From an uncultured Rhodopila sp. (GTDB lineage: Bacteria > Pseudomonadota > Alphaproteobacteria > Acetobacterales > Acetobacteraceae): DNA of 64,000 nt. Under the pieces are notes generated by a model that made no database searches, was not told the origin of the DNA, and was given only the letters and a program-made list of their open reading frames with translations. Numbering within the stretch: the first letter of the stretch is position 1; every line of letters starts with the position of its first letter. The DNA lies in NCBI RefSeq assembly GCF_903944925.1, contig NZ_CAJATU010000183.1, forward strand, positions 1-64,000. The letters run 5' to 3'. Shown here in pieces: positions 1 to 7,809 of this stretch. Position numbers and translations under genes: made by a program.

Positions 1-1
1 C

Positions 2-145
2 GGTATCGGCGGTGTCAGCCAGGCGGCGGGCGAGACCGGTGCCGCGGCGTCCAGCTTCCTGACCGCCGCCGCCGATTTGTCCCGGCAGGCGGACCAACTG
101 TCCGGGGAGGTCGGCAGCTTCCTGGCCGGTGTCCGGGCGGCTTAG
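2..145 (+). CDS. Methyl-accepting chemotaxis protein, C-terminal end (partial)
   Basis: This is the last 47 codons of a gene that enters from the left edge. The Ala/Ser/Gln-rich helical sequence ends in ADQLSGEVGSFLAGVRAA, the usual finish of a chemoreceptor signalling coiled coil followed by a short tail. The family assignment rests only on this C-terminal pattern. The sensing and membrane regions lie outside the window. A second receptor gene is encoded nearby on the opposite strand, with a decayed toxin-antitoxin pair in between. Confidence 0.6.
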   Translation, partial: GIGGVSQAAGETGAAASSFLTAAADLSRQADQLSGEVGSFLAGVRAA

Positions 146-202
146 ACTCTGCCTTCCGGCCGTTTCCGTTCAAAATGAACGGACAGCCGTAGTGGCGAGA
201 GT

Positions 203-553
203 CTATCCAGCGGTCTCAAGCGCGCGGGCGATGATGTCCGGTGCGCCGGCAATCGCCCGCAGATACGCCATGGCGGGTGCGTCCGGGTGTTTCCGCGCCT
301 GCTCCCAGTCGCGCAGCGTGCCAACGGGAATGTGGTAGCGCGCGGCGAACACGGACTGCGAGATGCCCAGGCGCTTGCGCACCGTCCGCACGATCGCCGC
401 CGCCGTTTCGGCTGCGGTCAGGACAGGCGCGGCATCCGTATCGGCCTCAACCTGGCGGGCGATGTCGCCGTCGGTCAGGGAATCCTGCGCCGCCCAATCC
501 GTCCGGCGGATCGCTTCGGCGAGCAAATTCGGTGTGACTTTCACGGTAGCCAT
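203..553 (-). CDS. XRE-family HTH regulator, antitoxin partner of BrnT-like gene
   Basis: This 116-residue DNA-binding protein probably acts as the antitoxin and autorepressor of the toxin gene upstream. The C-terminal half carries a Cro/C1-type helix-turn-helix around residues 58-105, with LGISQSVFAARYHIPVGTLRDWEQ as the core (recognition helix GTLRDWEQ). The N-terminal half is acidic and would be the partner-binding part. The start codon overlaps the 3' end of the toxin reading frame by 13 nt and has an AGGAG ribosome site, so the two are translationally coupled. The classical BrnA partner is a ribbon-helix-helix protein, so this is a different antitoxin class paired with a BrnT-like toxin. 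Family confidence is high; antitoxin role is inferred from context. Confidence 0.75.
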   Translation of the reverse strand: MATVKVTPNLLAEAIRRTDWAAQDSLTDGDIARQVEADTDAAPVLTAAETAAAIVRTVRKRLGISQSVFAARYHIPVGTLRDWEQARKHPDAPAMAYLRAIAGAPDIIARALETAG

Positions 554-803
554 ATGCGTTGCTCCTGCCTGCCGGCCTTGCGAACGGAAATCAGACGGCA
601 GGTTTGACCGCGCATCGTGTAGGTGAAGACGAACAGCCGCCCGTTCACCAATCCGAACGCATTGAAACGGGTTTCCCCGTAGTCCCTCCGGTCGTCCTCA
701 ATCCGCCCGATCATGGTTTCCAATACGGCAGCCCAAGGACGAGCGAAACGCCGTGCTTGCGGCGGTTGATCGCGTCCTTCGCGGAGTCGAATTCGATGTC
801 CAC
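541..803 (-). pseudogene. brnT: BrnT-like ribonuclease toxin, frameshifted
   Basis: Two adjacent frames together give a complete BrnT-type RNase toxin. The GTG start at 803 gives VDIEFDSAKDAINRRKHGVS, the usual BrnT N-terminus. The second frame gives ETMIGRIEDDRRDYGETRFN and LISVRKAGRQEQR, the usual C-terminus. The frame breaks in the CCC run near 732-734. Adding one G on the coding strand would restore the family-typical LGAAVLETMIG join. Loss of the toxin with an intact antitoxin is a common end state, but a sequencing error in a short homopolymer would look the same. The product would be an endoribonuclease that cleaves mRNA. Confidence 0.75.
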
Positions 804-872
804 GACTATACGGCCAAGCCGTAGGGTTTGCAACGTTTCATCTCAGTCACTCCCTTCCTTCCTCCCCAATCA

Positions 873-3179
873 CTAAGCCGCGCGCGGCTCGACCAATGCC
901 GCCAGCCGCGCCTGGAACCGGACATCGGTTGCCGCATCCAACGCCAGCGCCAGGCCGAGCACCCCCGCCTCGCTCCGCCGCACCACCATCGGCAGGGGAA
1001 ACCCGACGGCATCGATGCTCAGCACCCCGCGGCAGCCGATACCGGGCGCCGGAACAGCGCCGCGCACCCCGGCGCCAGCGGCTGACAGATCCGTGACCCG
1101 GGCATCCAGGGTCTGACCGCCGACGGTCAGCCGGCACGGCAGATCCACCCTCCACCTCCGGCACCCCCGCCGATCGGCTTCGGGCGCGGAGGTGCGGACC
1201 ATCCGGATGACGGTGTGGCGCAGATCTTCCACGGCTTCGCGCAGGCGGGCGCTATTGGCGTGCACGTCCGCGGCATGACTGCCGGTTGCGGCCGCCTCGG
1301 CGGAGACTTCGGTGGTTCGGGCGGTCATCTCGTTGGCGGCATGCGCGGCTTCCGTCATGCTGCGGGCGATATCGTCGGTTACGGAACCCTGCTGTTCGAC
1401 GGCGAGGGCGATCGAGCCGGCGATCGCATCGATCTCCCCGATCGTCTGCTCGATCCGCGCCACCGCTGCGACCGATGCGCCGGTGGCCGAGCGCACCTGG
1501 TCGATATGCCGGGCGATCTCACCGGTCGATCGCGCGGTTTGCGTGGCCAGCGCCTTCACCTCGGCGGCAACCACGGCGAAACCCTTGCCCGCCGAACCGG
1601 CGCGGGCCGCCTCGATGGTGGCGTTCAGCGCGAGAAGATTGGTCCTGGCGGCGATGTCGCCGATGATCCCGGCGACGGCGCCGATGCTGTCGACCTGCCG
1701 GGTCAGAGCCTCGATCTTTTCCCGCGTCTCGCTGCCGGCGGCGACTGCGCGGCCGACAACTGCGTTGGACTCGCCGACACGGAGGCTGATCTCGCGGATC
1801 GAGGCGGTCAGCTTCTCGGCGGCGCAGGCCACGCTGCGCGCCGTCTCCAGCGCCTGGCCCGCGGCCGCGGCGGCGTTCCGGGCGGAGTCGCCGGTCCGGG
1901 CCGCCGAACCGCCCATGGTGTCCGCGGTTGCCGACATGGCGGCGGTGCGGGTGCCGATGTGGCGCAGCGCGTCGCCGGTTTCCGCTTCGACCTTGTCGGC
2001 CATGGCGATCAACGCCGCGCGCTTTGCCGCCTCGGCCTCGCGGCGCCCGGTTTCCTGCTCCGCGGCGAGCCGCCGCTCCTGCTCCATGTGGTCTTTGAAC
2101 ACCAGCACGGCGCGGGCCATCTCGCCGAGTTCGTCGGTGCGCGAGGTATCCGGAACGGCCGAGGCCAGATCGCCGCCAGCCAGGCCGCGCATCGCCGTGG
2201 TCAGATGCTGCACCGGGACGGCGATGCTGCGGCCGATGAGGACCGCCAGCACCAACCCGATGCCGACAGCGCCGGCGGAGGTACCCAGGCCGAGCCGGTA
2301 CGCCGAAGCCGTGCCGGCCAGCATCGCGGAAATCGCTTCCTCCGCTGAGTCCACCGCATGCCGGCGCTGCGCGGCGGCGGCCCCCAGCACGGCGGCGGAC
2401 GCCGCATCCCGTGCGGCGGTGGCCACGCCAAGCTGCACGTCGGCCTCAACCAGCCTCTGCAGCGCGTCACCAAGCCGATCGGCCGGCTCCGCGGCACCTT
2501 TGAGGAACCGCTGCATGCGCCGGTTGCCGGCGGCGGCGTCGGCCAGCGCCGCGAGGCTTTCCCGCAGGGCCAGCAATGCCGTTGTGGCGACATTCGCATC
2601 GGCCGGGGCGCGCGACGCTACGAACCGCATCGCCGCCGCGTCGCCGAACCCGAAGCTGTCGGCTACTCGGGCGACCGCGCCGGGCAGCGCCGCGTCGCCG
2701 CCGCCGTCCACCCGAACCATCGCCGAGACGATGGTCCTGAGGTCGGTTGCCGCGGCCTGCAATTGCTCGATGGCGGAGCGGCGGGCCTGGACAGCGGCGA
2801 CGGTGGCATCCACCGCGGTTCGATAGCGGGTCGCCAATGCCAGCAGGTCCGTCCCGGCGGCACCGCTGCTATTCTTGATGGCCTGGTCGAGCGCCGCTAC
2901 CGCGCTTTCCGCCGCACGCTGGTCGTCCATCGTTGCCGACAGCGCATATTGCACGGTGCTGGCCCGCGCGTCGCCGACGCGCAGGGCAACGTCGGTGGCA
3001 ACGGTCACGCTGGCGCTGTCGCGGCTGACGCGCGCCGCCTCGACGCCGACAGTGTCGAAACCGCGCAGTGCCACGGCCGCCAGCACCGCCAGCAGAAGCA
3101 GGACGATGGTCAGGCCGCCGAAGATGCGCTTGCGCAGCGACAGGGCGAACAGCCCTGCCGAACCGAAATGGTCCTGCAT
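873..3179 (-). CDS. Methyl-accepting chemotaxis protein with C-terminal PilZ domain
   Basis: This 768-residue transmembrane chemoreceptor has a membrane segment near residues 19-39 ([17 protein letters not shown]), then a roughly 260-residue helical periplasmic sensor. A second membrane segment lies near 300-322, followed by HAMP (322-375) and a signalling domain whose hairpin tip contains the family-typical [20 protein letters not shown]. After the receptor, residues about 668-765 form a PilZ-like domain with [10 protein letters not shown] and DLSAAGAG, matching the RxxxR and (D/N)xSxxG c-di-GMP-binding motifs. The receptor may therefore integrate c-di-GMP level with its extracellular signal. 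The start has a GAGGAA ribosome site. No CheA/CheW genes are nearby, so it must feed a remote chemotaxis array. Ligand is unknown. Confidence 0.88.
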   Translation of the reverse strand: MQDHFGSAGLFALSLRKRIFGGLTIVLLLLAVLAAVALRGFDTVGVEAARVSRDSASVTVATDVALRVGDARASTVQYALSATMDDQRAAESAVAALDQAIKNSSGAAGTDLLALATRYRTAVDATVAAVQARRSAIEQLQAAATDLRTIVSAMVRVDGGGDAALPGAVARVADSFGFGDAAAMRFVASRAPADANVATTALLALRESLAALADAAAGNRRMQRFLKGAAEPADRLGDALQRLVEADVQLGVATAARDAASAAVLGAAAAQRRHAVDSAEEAISAMLAGTASAYRLGLGTSAGAVGIGLVLAVLIGRSIAVPVQHLTTAMRGLAGGDLASAVPDTSRTDELGEMARAVLVFKDHMEQERRLAAEQETGRREAEAAKRAALIAMADKVEAETGDALRHIGTRTAAMSATADTMGGSAARTGDSARNAAAAAGQALETARSVACAAEKLTASIREISLRVGESNAVVGRAVAAGSETREKIEALTRQVDSIGAVAGIIGDIAARTNLLALNATIEAARAGSAGKGFAVVAAEVKALATQTARSTGEIARHIDQVRSATGASVAAVARIEQTIGEIDAIAGSIALAVEQQGSVTDDIARSMTEAAHAANEMTARTTEVSAEAAATGSHAADVHANSARLREAVEDLRHTVIRMVRTSAPEADRRGCRRWRVDLPCRLTVGGQTLDARVTDLSAAGAGVRGAVPAPGIGCRGVLSIDAVGFPLPMVVRRSEAGVLGLALALDAATDVRFQARLAALVEPRAA

Positions 3180-3225
3180 TTACGTATTCCTCGCCGGTTG
3201 AAACGGGGTGGCTGCCCGGCGCGGG

Positions 3226-4215
3226 TCAGCCCGCCTGCTTGATCTGGTCGATGACGGCCTTGCCGAACTGCTTTTCGAAGCCGGCATTGGCGGCCGACAT
3301 GGCGGCGGCGAATTTGCCGCGGTCGATATCGCGCTGCACCGTCATGCCGGCCTTTTGCAGGCCGGCGATGCCGGCGACCGCCGCCTCGGCGGCGAAACGC
3401 CGCGACGCCGCCGCACCCGTCCTGGCCGCGCCGACGACGTGGCCTTTGTCTTCGGTCGAGAGTTCGTCGAAGGCGTCCGGCGCCATGATAAAAACGGCCG
3501 GATCGTAGGCGTGGGCGCTGAGCGTGAGGTATTTCTGCACCTGGTCGAACCTGGCGGCCTGGATGGTGGCGATGGGATTCTCCTCGCCGTCGAATTTGCC
3601 GGACCGCAGCGCTTCATACAGTTGAGGGAAGGGCAGCGATGCAACGTCCACGCCGAGCGACTGAAAGGCGAATATGAAGACCTGCGACTGCGGCACGCGC
3701 ATCTTCAGGCCCTTGATATCGTCGGGCGTGACCACCGGGCGCCTGGCGTTGGTGATGTGGCGCAGGCCGTTCTCGCCCCAGGCCAGCATGACCATGTCCT
3801 TGGCGGCGAAACGCGGGTTGAAGGATGCGCCGATAGGTCCGTCGAACACAGCGTAGGCGTGCGGCAGGTCGCGGAACAGGAAGGGGATGTTGAAGACCCC
3901 GACCTCCGGCACGACGCTGGACAGGCCCAGGCCGGTGATGAAGGCGAGATCGATGCTGCCGAGTTGCACGCCCTTTGCCAGTTCGACGTCCCCACCCAAC
4001 GCGGCATCCGGGAACTGCTGGAGGGTGATCCGGCCGCCCGTGCGTTTGGCGAGGTCATCAGCGAAGGCGGTGGCGCCGGCGCCAAGTTGCGATTGCTGCG
4101 GCAGGATGTAGCCGATGCGCAGGGTGCGTGCGGCGGCACCGGCCTGGCGGCTTGTGGCGAGCACGCCGGATGCGGCGGCGGCTCCGGTCAGCAGGATGTG
4201 GCGGCGGTGAAGCAT
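3226..4215 (-). CDS. TRAP transporter substrate-binding protein, DctP family
   Basis: This 329-residue periplasmic solute-binding protein belongs to a tripartite ATP-independent transporter. The N-terminus RRHILLTGAAAASGVLATSRQ is a twin-arginine-like signal peptide ending near residue 28. The mature part starts TLRIGYILPQQSQLGAGA and includes the family pattern GLKMRVPQSQVF plus the conserved Arg that clamps a carboxylate ligand. DctP proteins usually bind organic acids; the actual ligand cannot be read here. The membrane subunits DctQ and DctM are absent from both sides, so it is an orphan in this window. An AAGGAG ribosome site precedes the ATG. It runs in the same direction as the chemoreceptor downstream, so a sensing partnership is possible but unproven. 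Confidence 0.88.
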   Translation of the reverse strand: MLHRRHILLTGAAAASGVLATSRQAGAAARTLRIGYILPQQSQLGAGATAFADDLAKRTGGRITLQQFPDAALGGDVELAKGVQLGSIDLAFITGLGLSSVVPEVGVFNIPFLFRDLPHAYAVFDGPIGASFNPRFAAKDMVMLAWGENGLRHITNARRPVVTPDDIKGLKMRVPQSQVFIFAFQSLGVDVASLPFPQLYEALRSGKFDGEENPIATIQAARFDQVQKYLTLSAHAYDPAVFIMAPDAFDELSTEDKGHVVGAARTGAAASRRFAAEAAVAGIAGLQKAGMTVQRDIDRGKFAAAMSAANAGFEKQFGKAVIDQIKQAG

Positions 4216-4331
4216 GAGGGGGCACTCCTTGAACGAACCGGAGGCCCTGTTAGCGGAGGAAGGTTAATACTTTATGAATGGGACTCAAAATTGACGAACA
4301 CTTGGATATACTGGCAGGTATTTGCTTTTTG

Positions 4332-5207
4332 TTAAAGCCTTGCCGGCAGGGCGGGCAGCAAATCGAACGCCCGCGCCCGCGCCGTGCGGGCCAGCAGCCA
4401 CCGTGTCGCGGCGATTGAGACGAAGGCCACCGCGAGGCCGCTCAGCAGGTCCACGCCGTAATGCGCGCCCTCGGTCATCACCGCGGCGATCAGCAGCAGG
4501 TTCAGGACCAGCGACGGGATGAACCATTTGCGCCCGCGCGCCGCATAGGCCAGCACCACGCCCAGCACGGTATGATAGGACGGAAACGATATGATGCCCT
4601 GCGTCCGGCCGATAACCGGCAGCGCGTGGTCCCGCAGCGCCAGGATGTCGGCGCGCCATGGCTCGATCCCGACGCCATGCTGCGACCAGGCGCCGACGGC
4701 CGGCAGCAGCATCATCACGGGCGTGATGATGACAATCGGCAGGAGTCCGGCGAGCAGCAGCTCATCGACGCGCCGCCGATCGGCGTGGCAGAAATACAGG
4801 ATCAGCAATACGACCTGTACCGGCGCACTCGCGTAGACGTAGGCCAGCAGGGCATGCACCGGCGGATGCGCATGCACCCAGGTGTACCAGGCCATCCAGT
4901 CGAAGCCGAGCGCCGCATCCCAGCGGGCCAGCGATGCATCCATCATGGCAAACGGCGTCGCGGCCATCGCGGTATAGGACAGGATCGCCCCGGCATCCGA
5001 CAGCGCCCAGATTTGCGCGACGGCGCCGGCGAAGCGTGCTGCCGCAGGATTGCGCCGGTGGATCAGCACCGACAGGCCGCACATCAGGACGACCAGTCCG
5101 AAGGCCGGCCAGCGCGAAGCGATCGTCATGCCCTGAGCGGGCAGCAGGATGGCATCCATCGCGGCAATCGCGCCGATCACCGACCAGATCAGGAGCTGTG
5201 CGTTCAT
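4332..5207 (-). CDS. PAP2-superfamily integral membrane protein
   Basis: This polytopic membrane protein of about 291 residues has six or so hydrophobic segments. The C-terminal part holds ISFPSYHTVLGVVLAYA and later HYGVDLLSG, matching the SGH- and SRxxxxxHxxxD-like motifs of type 2 phosphatidic acid phosphatases in the Aur1/Ipt1-like branch. It may dephosphorylate or transfer head groups on lipid phosphates at the membrane. I place the start at the ATG at 5207 because GAGG lies six bases upstream; a longer form from 5234 lacks a clear ribosome site. It is divergent from the benzoate operon and shares that intergenic region. Substrate is unknown. Confidence 0.75.
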   Translation of the reverse strand: MNAQLLIWSVIGAIAAMDAILLPAQGMTIASRWPAFGLVVLMCGLSVLIHRRNPAAARFAGAVAQIWALSDAGAILSYTAMAATPFAMMDASLARWDAALGFDWMAWYTWVHAHPPVHALLAYVYASAPVQVVLLILYFCHADRRRVDELLLAGLLPIVIITPVMMLLPAVGAWSQHGVGIEPWRADILALRDHALPVIGRTQGIISFPSYHTVLGVVLAYAARGRKWFIPSLVLNLLLIAAVMTEGAHYGVDLLSGLAVAFVSIAATRWLLARTARARAFDLLPALPARL

Positions 5208-5347
5208 CAGGCGCCTCGATTGCCAGAGCAGCATAGGGACAGTTTAATAATGAACAGCCAGCCGCAGCGGTCTGAGCAAGACCGTGAACGCACCCTAATG
5301 TGAACCTGAATCAGGCGGATGATGACTCTTCCGTTTCCCGCGCAACA

Positions 5348-5365
5348 TGCATTATAGTGCATGCA
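5348..5365. promoter_or_regulatory. Putative BoxR-type operator over benzoate operon promoter
   Basis: The sequence TGCA-TTATAG-TGCA-TGCA lies about 35-50 bases before the CoA-ligase start. TGCA-N6-TGCA is, as I recall it, the operator pattern described for the benzoyl-CoA-responsive repressor BoxR. A TATAGT hexamer inside it (5353-5358) could be the -10 box, which would place a repressor directly on the promoter. The match is visible in the sequence; its function is inference. No boxR gene lies in the window. Confidence 0.5.
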
Positions 5366-5398
5366 ACCGGGACGCCTGACGCCCGGACGCGAGGGAAC

Positions 5399-6949
5399 AT
5401 GCACACCGGCAACGCCGTCCACTGGTTCGCCGATCGGCACGTGAAGGAAGGCAACGGCGGTCGCCCCGCGTTCCAGGATCCGTGGCGGGCGCTCAGCTAC
5501 CAGGATTTGCAGGCAGCAACCTGCCGGTTCGCCAATGCCCTCCGGGATGCGGGCATCGGCCGGGAGCGGCGCGTCGTGCTGCTGCTGCAGGACACTATCG
5601 ACTTCCCCATCGCCTTTTGGGGCACGATGCGCGCGGGCGCGGTGCCGGTGCCGATCAATACGCTGCTGACGGCGGATACGGTGGGGTATATTCTGGCGGA
5701 TAGCCGGGCGGAGGCGGTGGTGGTTTCGGCCCCGCTGGTGTCGGCGCTGCTGCCGGTGCTGAGCGGCGTCCGGACGGTGATCGTCGCGCAGCCCGACGGG
5801 TCGGGGCCGGCTTTGGCGGACCCGGCGTGGCTGGCTTTCCCGGAGTTGCTTGCCGGCGGCGACCCTGCCCCCATGACCGCCGAAGCGTCGCCGGATGAGG
5901 TCGCGTTCTGGCTGTATTCGTCCGGATCGACCGGCGCGCCGAAGGGCGTGAAGCATGTGCATTCCAGCCTGCGCTTCTGCGCGGATAGCTATGGCGCCCG
6001 GGTGCTGGGGATCCGGCCGGATGACGTGATGTTTTCGGCCGCCAAGGCGTTCCACGCCTACGGCCTGGGCAACAGCATCATCTTTCCGACGTCCGTTGGC
6101 GCGACGACCGTGTTCCTGCCGGAGCGGCCGACACCGGACGCGGTGCTGGGGATGATGCGGCAGCATAACCCGACCTTGTTCGGCGGCGTCCCCACGTTGT
6201 ACGCCGCGCTGCTGGCCAATCCGCATATCGGTCCCGGGGCCGGTTCGGCGTCGCTGCGCCGCTGCATCTCGGCCGGAGAGGCGTTGCCCGAGGATATCGG
6301 CAAGCGCTGGAAGTCGCTGGTGGGCGTGGATATCCTGGACGGCATCGGCTCGACCGAGCTGCTGCACATCTTCATCAGCAACAGCCCGGACGACATCCGC
6401 TACGGCACCAGCGGCAAGCCGGTGCCGGGCTACGAAGCGCGTATCGTGGACGACCATGACCGCCCGGCGCGCAACGGCGAGGCCGGCGAACTGGTGGTGC
6501 GCGGCGACAGCGCCGCCGAGGGCTACTGGAACCAGCGGGCGAAAAGCCGGCGGACGTTCCAGGGCGAATGGACCTATACCGGCGACACCTATATCCGGGA
6601 TGAGGACGGTTATTACCGCTTCCAGGGCCGCAGCGATGAGATGCTGAAGGTCAGCGGCGTCTGGGTGTCTCCGTTCGAGGTCGAGGAAGCGCTGATCTCG
6701 CATCCCGCCGTCTTGGAGGCCGCGGTAATCGGCCGGATGGACAAGGACGGGCTGGTAAAGCCGAAAGCCTTCGTGATTTTGCAGGAAAGCGCGCGCGAGG
6801 AGCCGGTTGATGTTTTGATTGCCGCCTTGCAGACCCATGTGAAGGAACGGGTCGGCGTCTGGAAATATCCGCGCTGGATCGAGGTGGTCGAAAGCTTCCC
6901 GAAAACCGCGACCGGCAAGATCCAGCGCTTTCGGTTGCGGGAGGTTTGA
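5399..6949 (+). CDS. bclA: Benzoate-CoA ligase (AMP-forming)
   Basis: This ligase activates benzoate to benzoyl-CoA with ATP and CoA, the entry step of the box pathway in the cytoplasm. It has 516 residues, as expected for BclA/BadA-type ligases. The phosphate-binding loop YSSGSTGAPKGVKH is near residue 173. AFHAYGLGN, the acyl-pocket region of benzoate ligases, lies near 220. YTGDTYIRDEDGYYRFQGRSDE marks the hinge, and the C-terminal KTATGKIQRFR carries the catalytic lysine. I use the ATG at 5399 (GAGGG five bases upstream, N-terminus MHTGNAVHWFADR typical of the family). An upstream ATG at 5300 would add 33 unusual residues and include the operator. The stop overlaps the next ATG as TGATG. 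Confidence 0.92.
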   Translation: MHTGNAVHWFADRHVKEGNGGRPAFQDPWRALSYQDLQAATCRFANALRDAGIGRERRVVLLLQDTIDFPIAFWGTMRAGAVPVPINTLLTADTVGYILADSRAEAVVVSAPLVSALLPVLSGVRTVIVAQPDGSGPALADPAWLAFPELLAGGDPAPMTAEASPDEVAFWLYSSGSTGAPKGVKHVHSSLRFCADSYGARVLGIRPDDVMFSAAKAFHAYGLGNSIIFPTSVGATTVFLPERPTPDAVLGMMRQHNPTLFGGVPTLYAALLANPHIGPGAGSASLRRCISAGEALPEDIGKRWKSLVGVDILDGIGSTELLHIFISNSPDDIRYGTSGKPVPGYEARIVDDHDRPARNGEAGELVVRGDSAAEGYWNQRAKSRRTFQGEWTYTGDTYIRDEDGYYRFQGRSDEMLKVSGVWVSPFEVEEALISHPAVLEAAVIGRMDKDGLVKPKAFVILQESAREEPVDVLIAALQTHVKERVGVWKYPRWIEVVESFPKTATGKIQRFRLREV

Positions 6950-7809
6950 TGCGGCGAGGCACGCTTCGGGTCAGCGGCGGCGAGTTGGAAACAGCGTGGT
7001 GGGGACCGGGCCCGGCGGAAGCGCCGACCCTGGTGTTGCTGCATGAGGGGCTGGGCTGCGTCGATCTGTGGCGGGATGTGCCGGAGCGGCTGGCGGACTC
7101 TATCGGCTGGGGGGTGTTTGCCTATTCGCGGTTCGGCTACGGGCGGTCCGATACGACAGCGCTGCCCCGGCCGGTGACGTATATGCACAACGAGGCTTTG
7201 GAGGTTCTGCCGGACGTGCTGGCGGCGGCCGGCATCGGCCGGTGCGTGCTGGTTGGCCATTCCGATGGCGGATCGATTGCGGCGATCTACGCGGGGTCTC
7301 ATCCCCGATCGTCATGGCCGGGCGCGTCCCGGCCATCCGCGCACCGGCCGCGGGGGGCGGATGGCCGGGACGCGCCCGGCCATGACGGAGAGACGCGAGT
7401 CGTTGGCCTTGTTACGATCGCCGCGCATTTTTTCGTCGAAGACCTCAACATCGCTTCGATCGAGCGTATCAAGGCCGAGTACGAAGCCGGTGGCCTGCGC
7501 GATCGCCTTGCGCGCTATCACCGGAACGTCAATACAGCGTTTTGGGGCTGGAACGGCGCCTGGCTGAACCCGGATTTCCGGGCATTCGACATTACGGGGT
7601 TCCTGCCGCGCATCGACGTGCCGATCCTGGCGTTGCAGGGCGCCGACGATCCGTATGGAACGGATGAACAGCTTCACATATTCGAAGCCAATGTCCGGGC
7701 GCCGATAACGGTCGCACTCATTCCGGGCGCCAAACACTCGCCGCATCTGGAGGCAAAGGAAGCCACCCTGGCCGCCATCACGCGTTTCATTACGGAACTG
7801 CCGACATGA
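6949..7809 (+). CDS. Alpha/beta hydrolase of benzoate operon, carrying an in-frame palindrome
   Basis: This 286-residue alpha/beta-hydrolase fold protein has the nucleophile elbow VLVGHSDGGS, an acid residue in LQGADDPYG and a histidine in PGAKHSPH. Similar hydrolases accompany box genes and are thought to act on a lactone or thioester side product; that role is inference. About 30 residues after the elbow (SHPRSSWPGASRPSAHRPRG and onward) have no family counterpart. They are encoded by the palindromic repeat at 7311-7386. The reading frame resumes in VVGLVTIAAHFFVEDL, the normal next strand. The insertion sits just behind the nucleophile helix, so activity could be lost or changed. Start and stop are coupled to both neighbours (TGATG and ATGA). 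Confidence 0.85.
   Translation: MRRGTLRVSGGELETAWWGPGPAEAPTLVLLHEGLGCVDLWRDVPERLADSIGWGVFAYSRFGYGRSDTTALPRPVTYMHNEALEVLPDVLAAAGIGRCVLVGHSDGGSIAAIYAGSHPRSSWPGASRPSAHRPRGADGRDAPGHDGETRVVGLVTIAAHFFVEDLNIASIERIKAEYEAGGLRDRLARYHRNVNTAFWGWNGAWLNPDFRAFDITGFLPRIDVPILALQGADDPYGTDEQLHIFEANVRAPITVALIPGAKHSPHLEAKEATLAAITRFITELPT
7311..7386. repeat. Palindromic repeat, perfect 30-bp arms, inside a coding sequence
   Basis: Two perfect 30-nt inverted arms are separated by 16 nt. The left arm starts GTCATGGCCGGGCGCGTCCC and the right arm ends CGCCCGGCCATGAC. The element belongs to the dispersed family seen at ten other places in this window. Here it is inside the hydrolase gene of the benzoate operon and keeps the frame open. 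Confidence 0.9.

Noticed and set aside
1312-2826. 504-codon plus-strand open frame opposite the chemoreceptor
   Set aside because: Low-complexity Ala/Ser/Arg composition, exactly antisense to a strongly supported MCP; a GC-rich shadow frame.
5207-6838. 543-codon minus-strand open frame opposite the benzoate-CoA ligase
   Set aside because: Arg/His/Gln-rich, no domain pattern, entirely antisense to bclA.
7311-7386. Possible CRISPR repeat or attenuator
   Set aside because: Single copy per site without regular spacing or spacers; matches the dispersed palindrome family instead.
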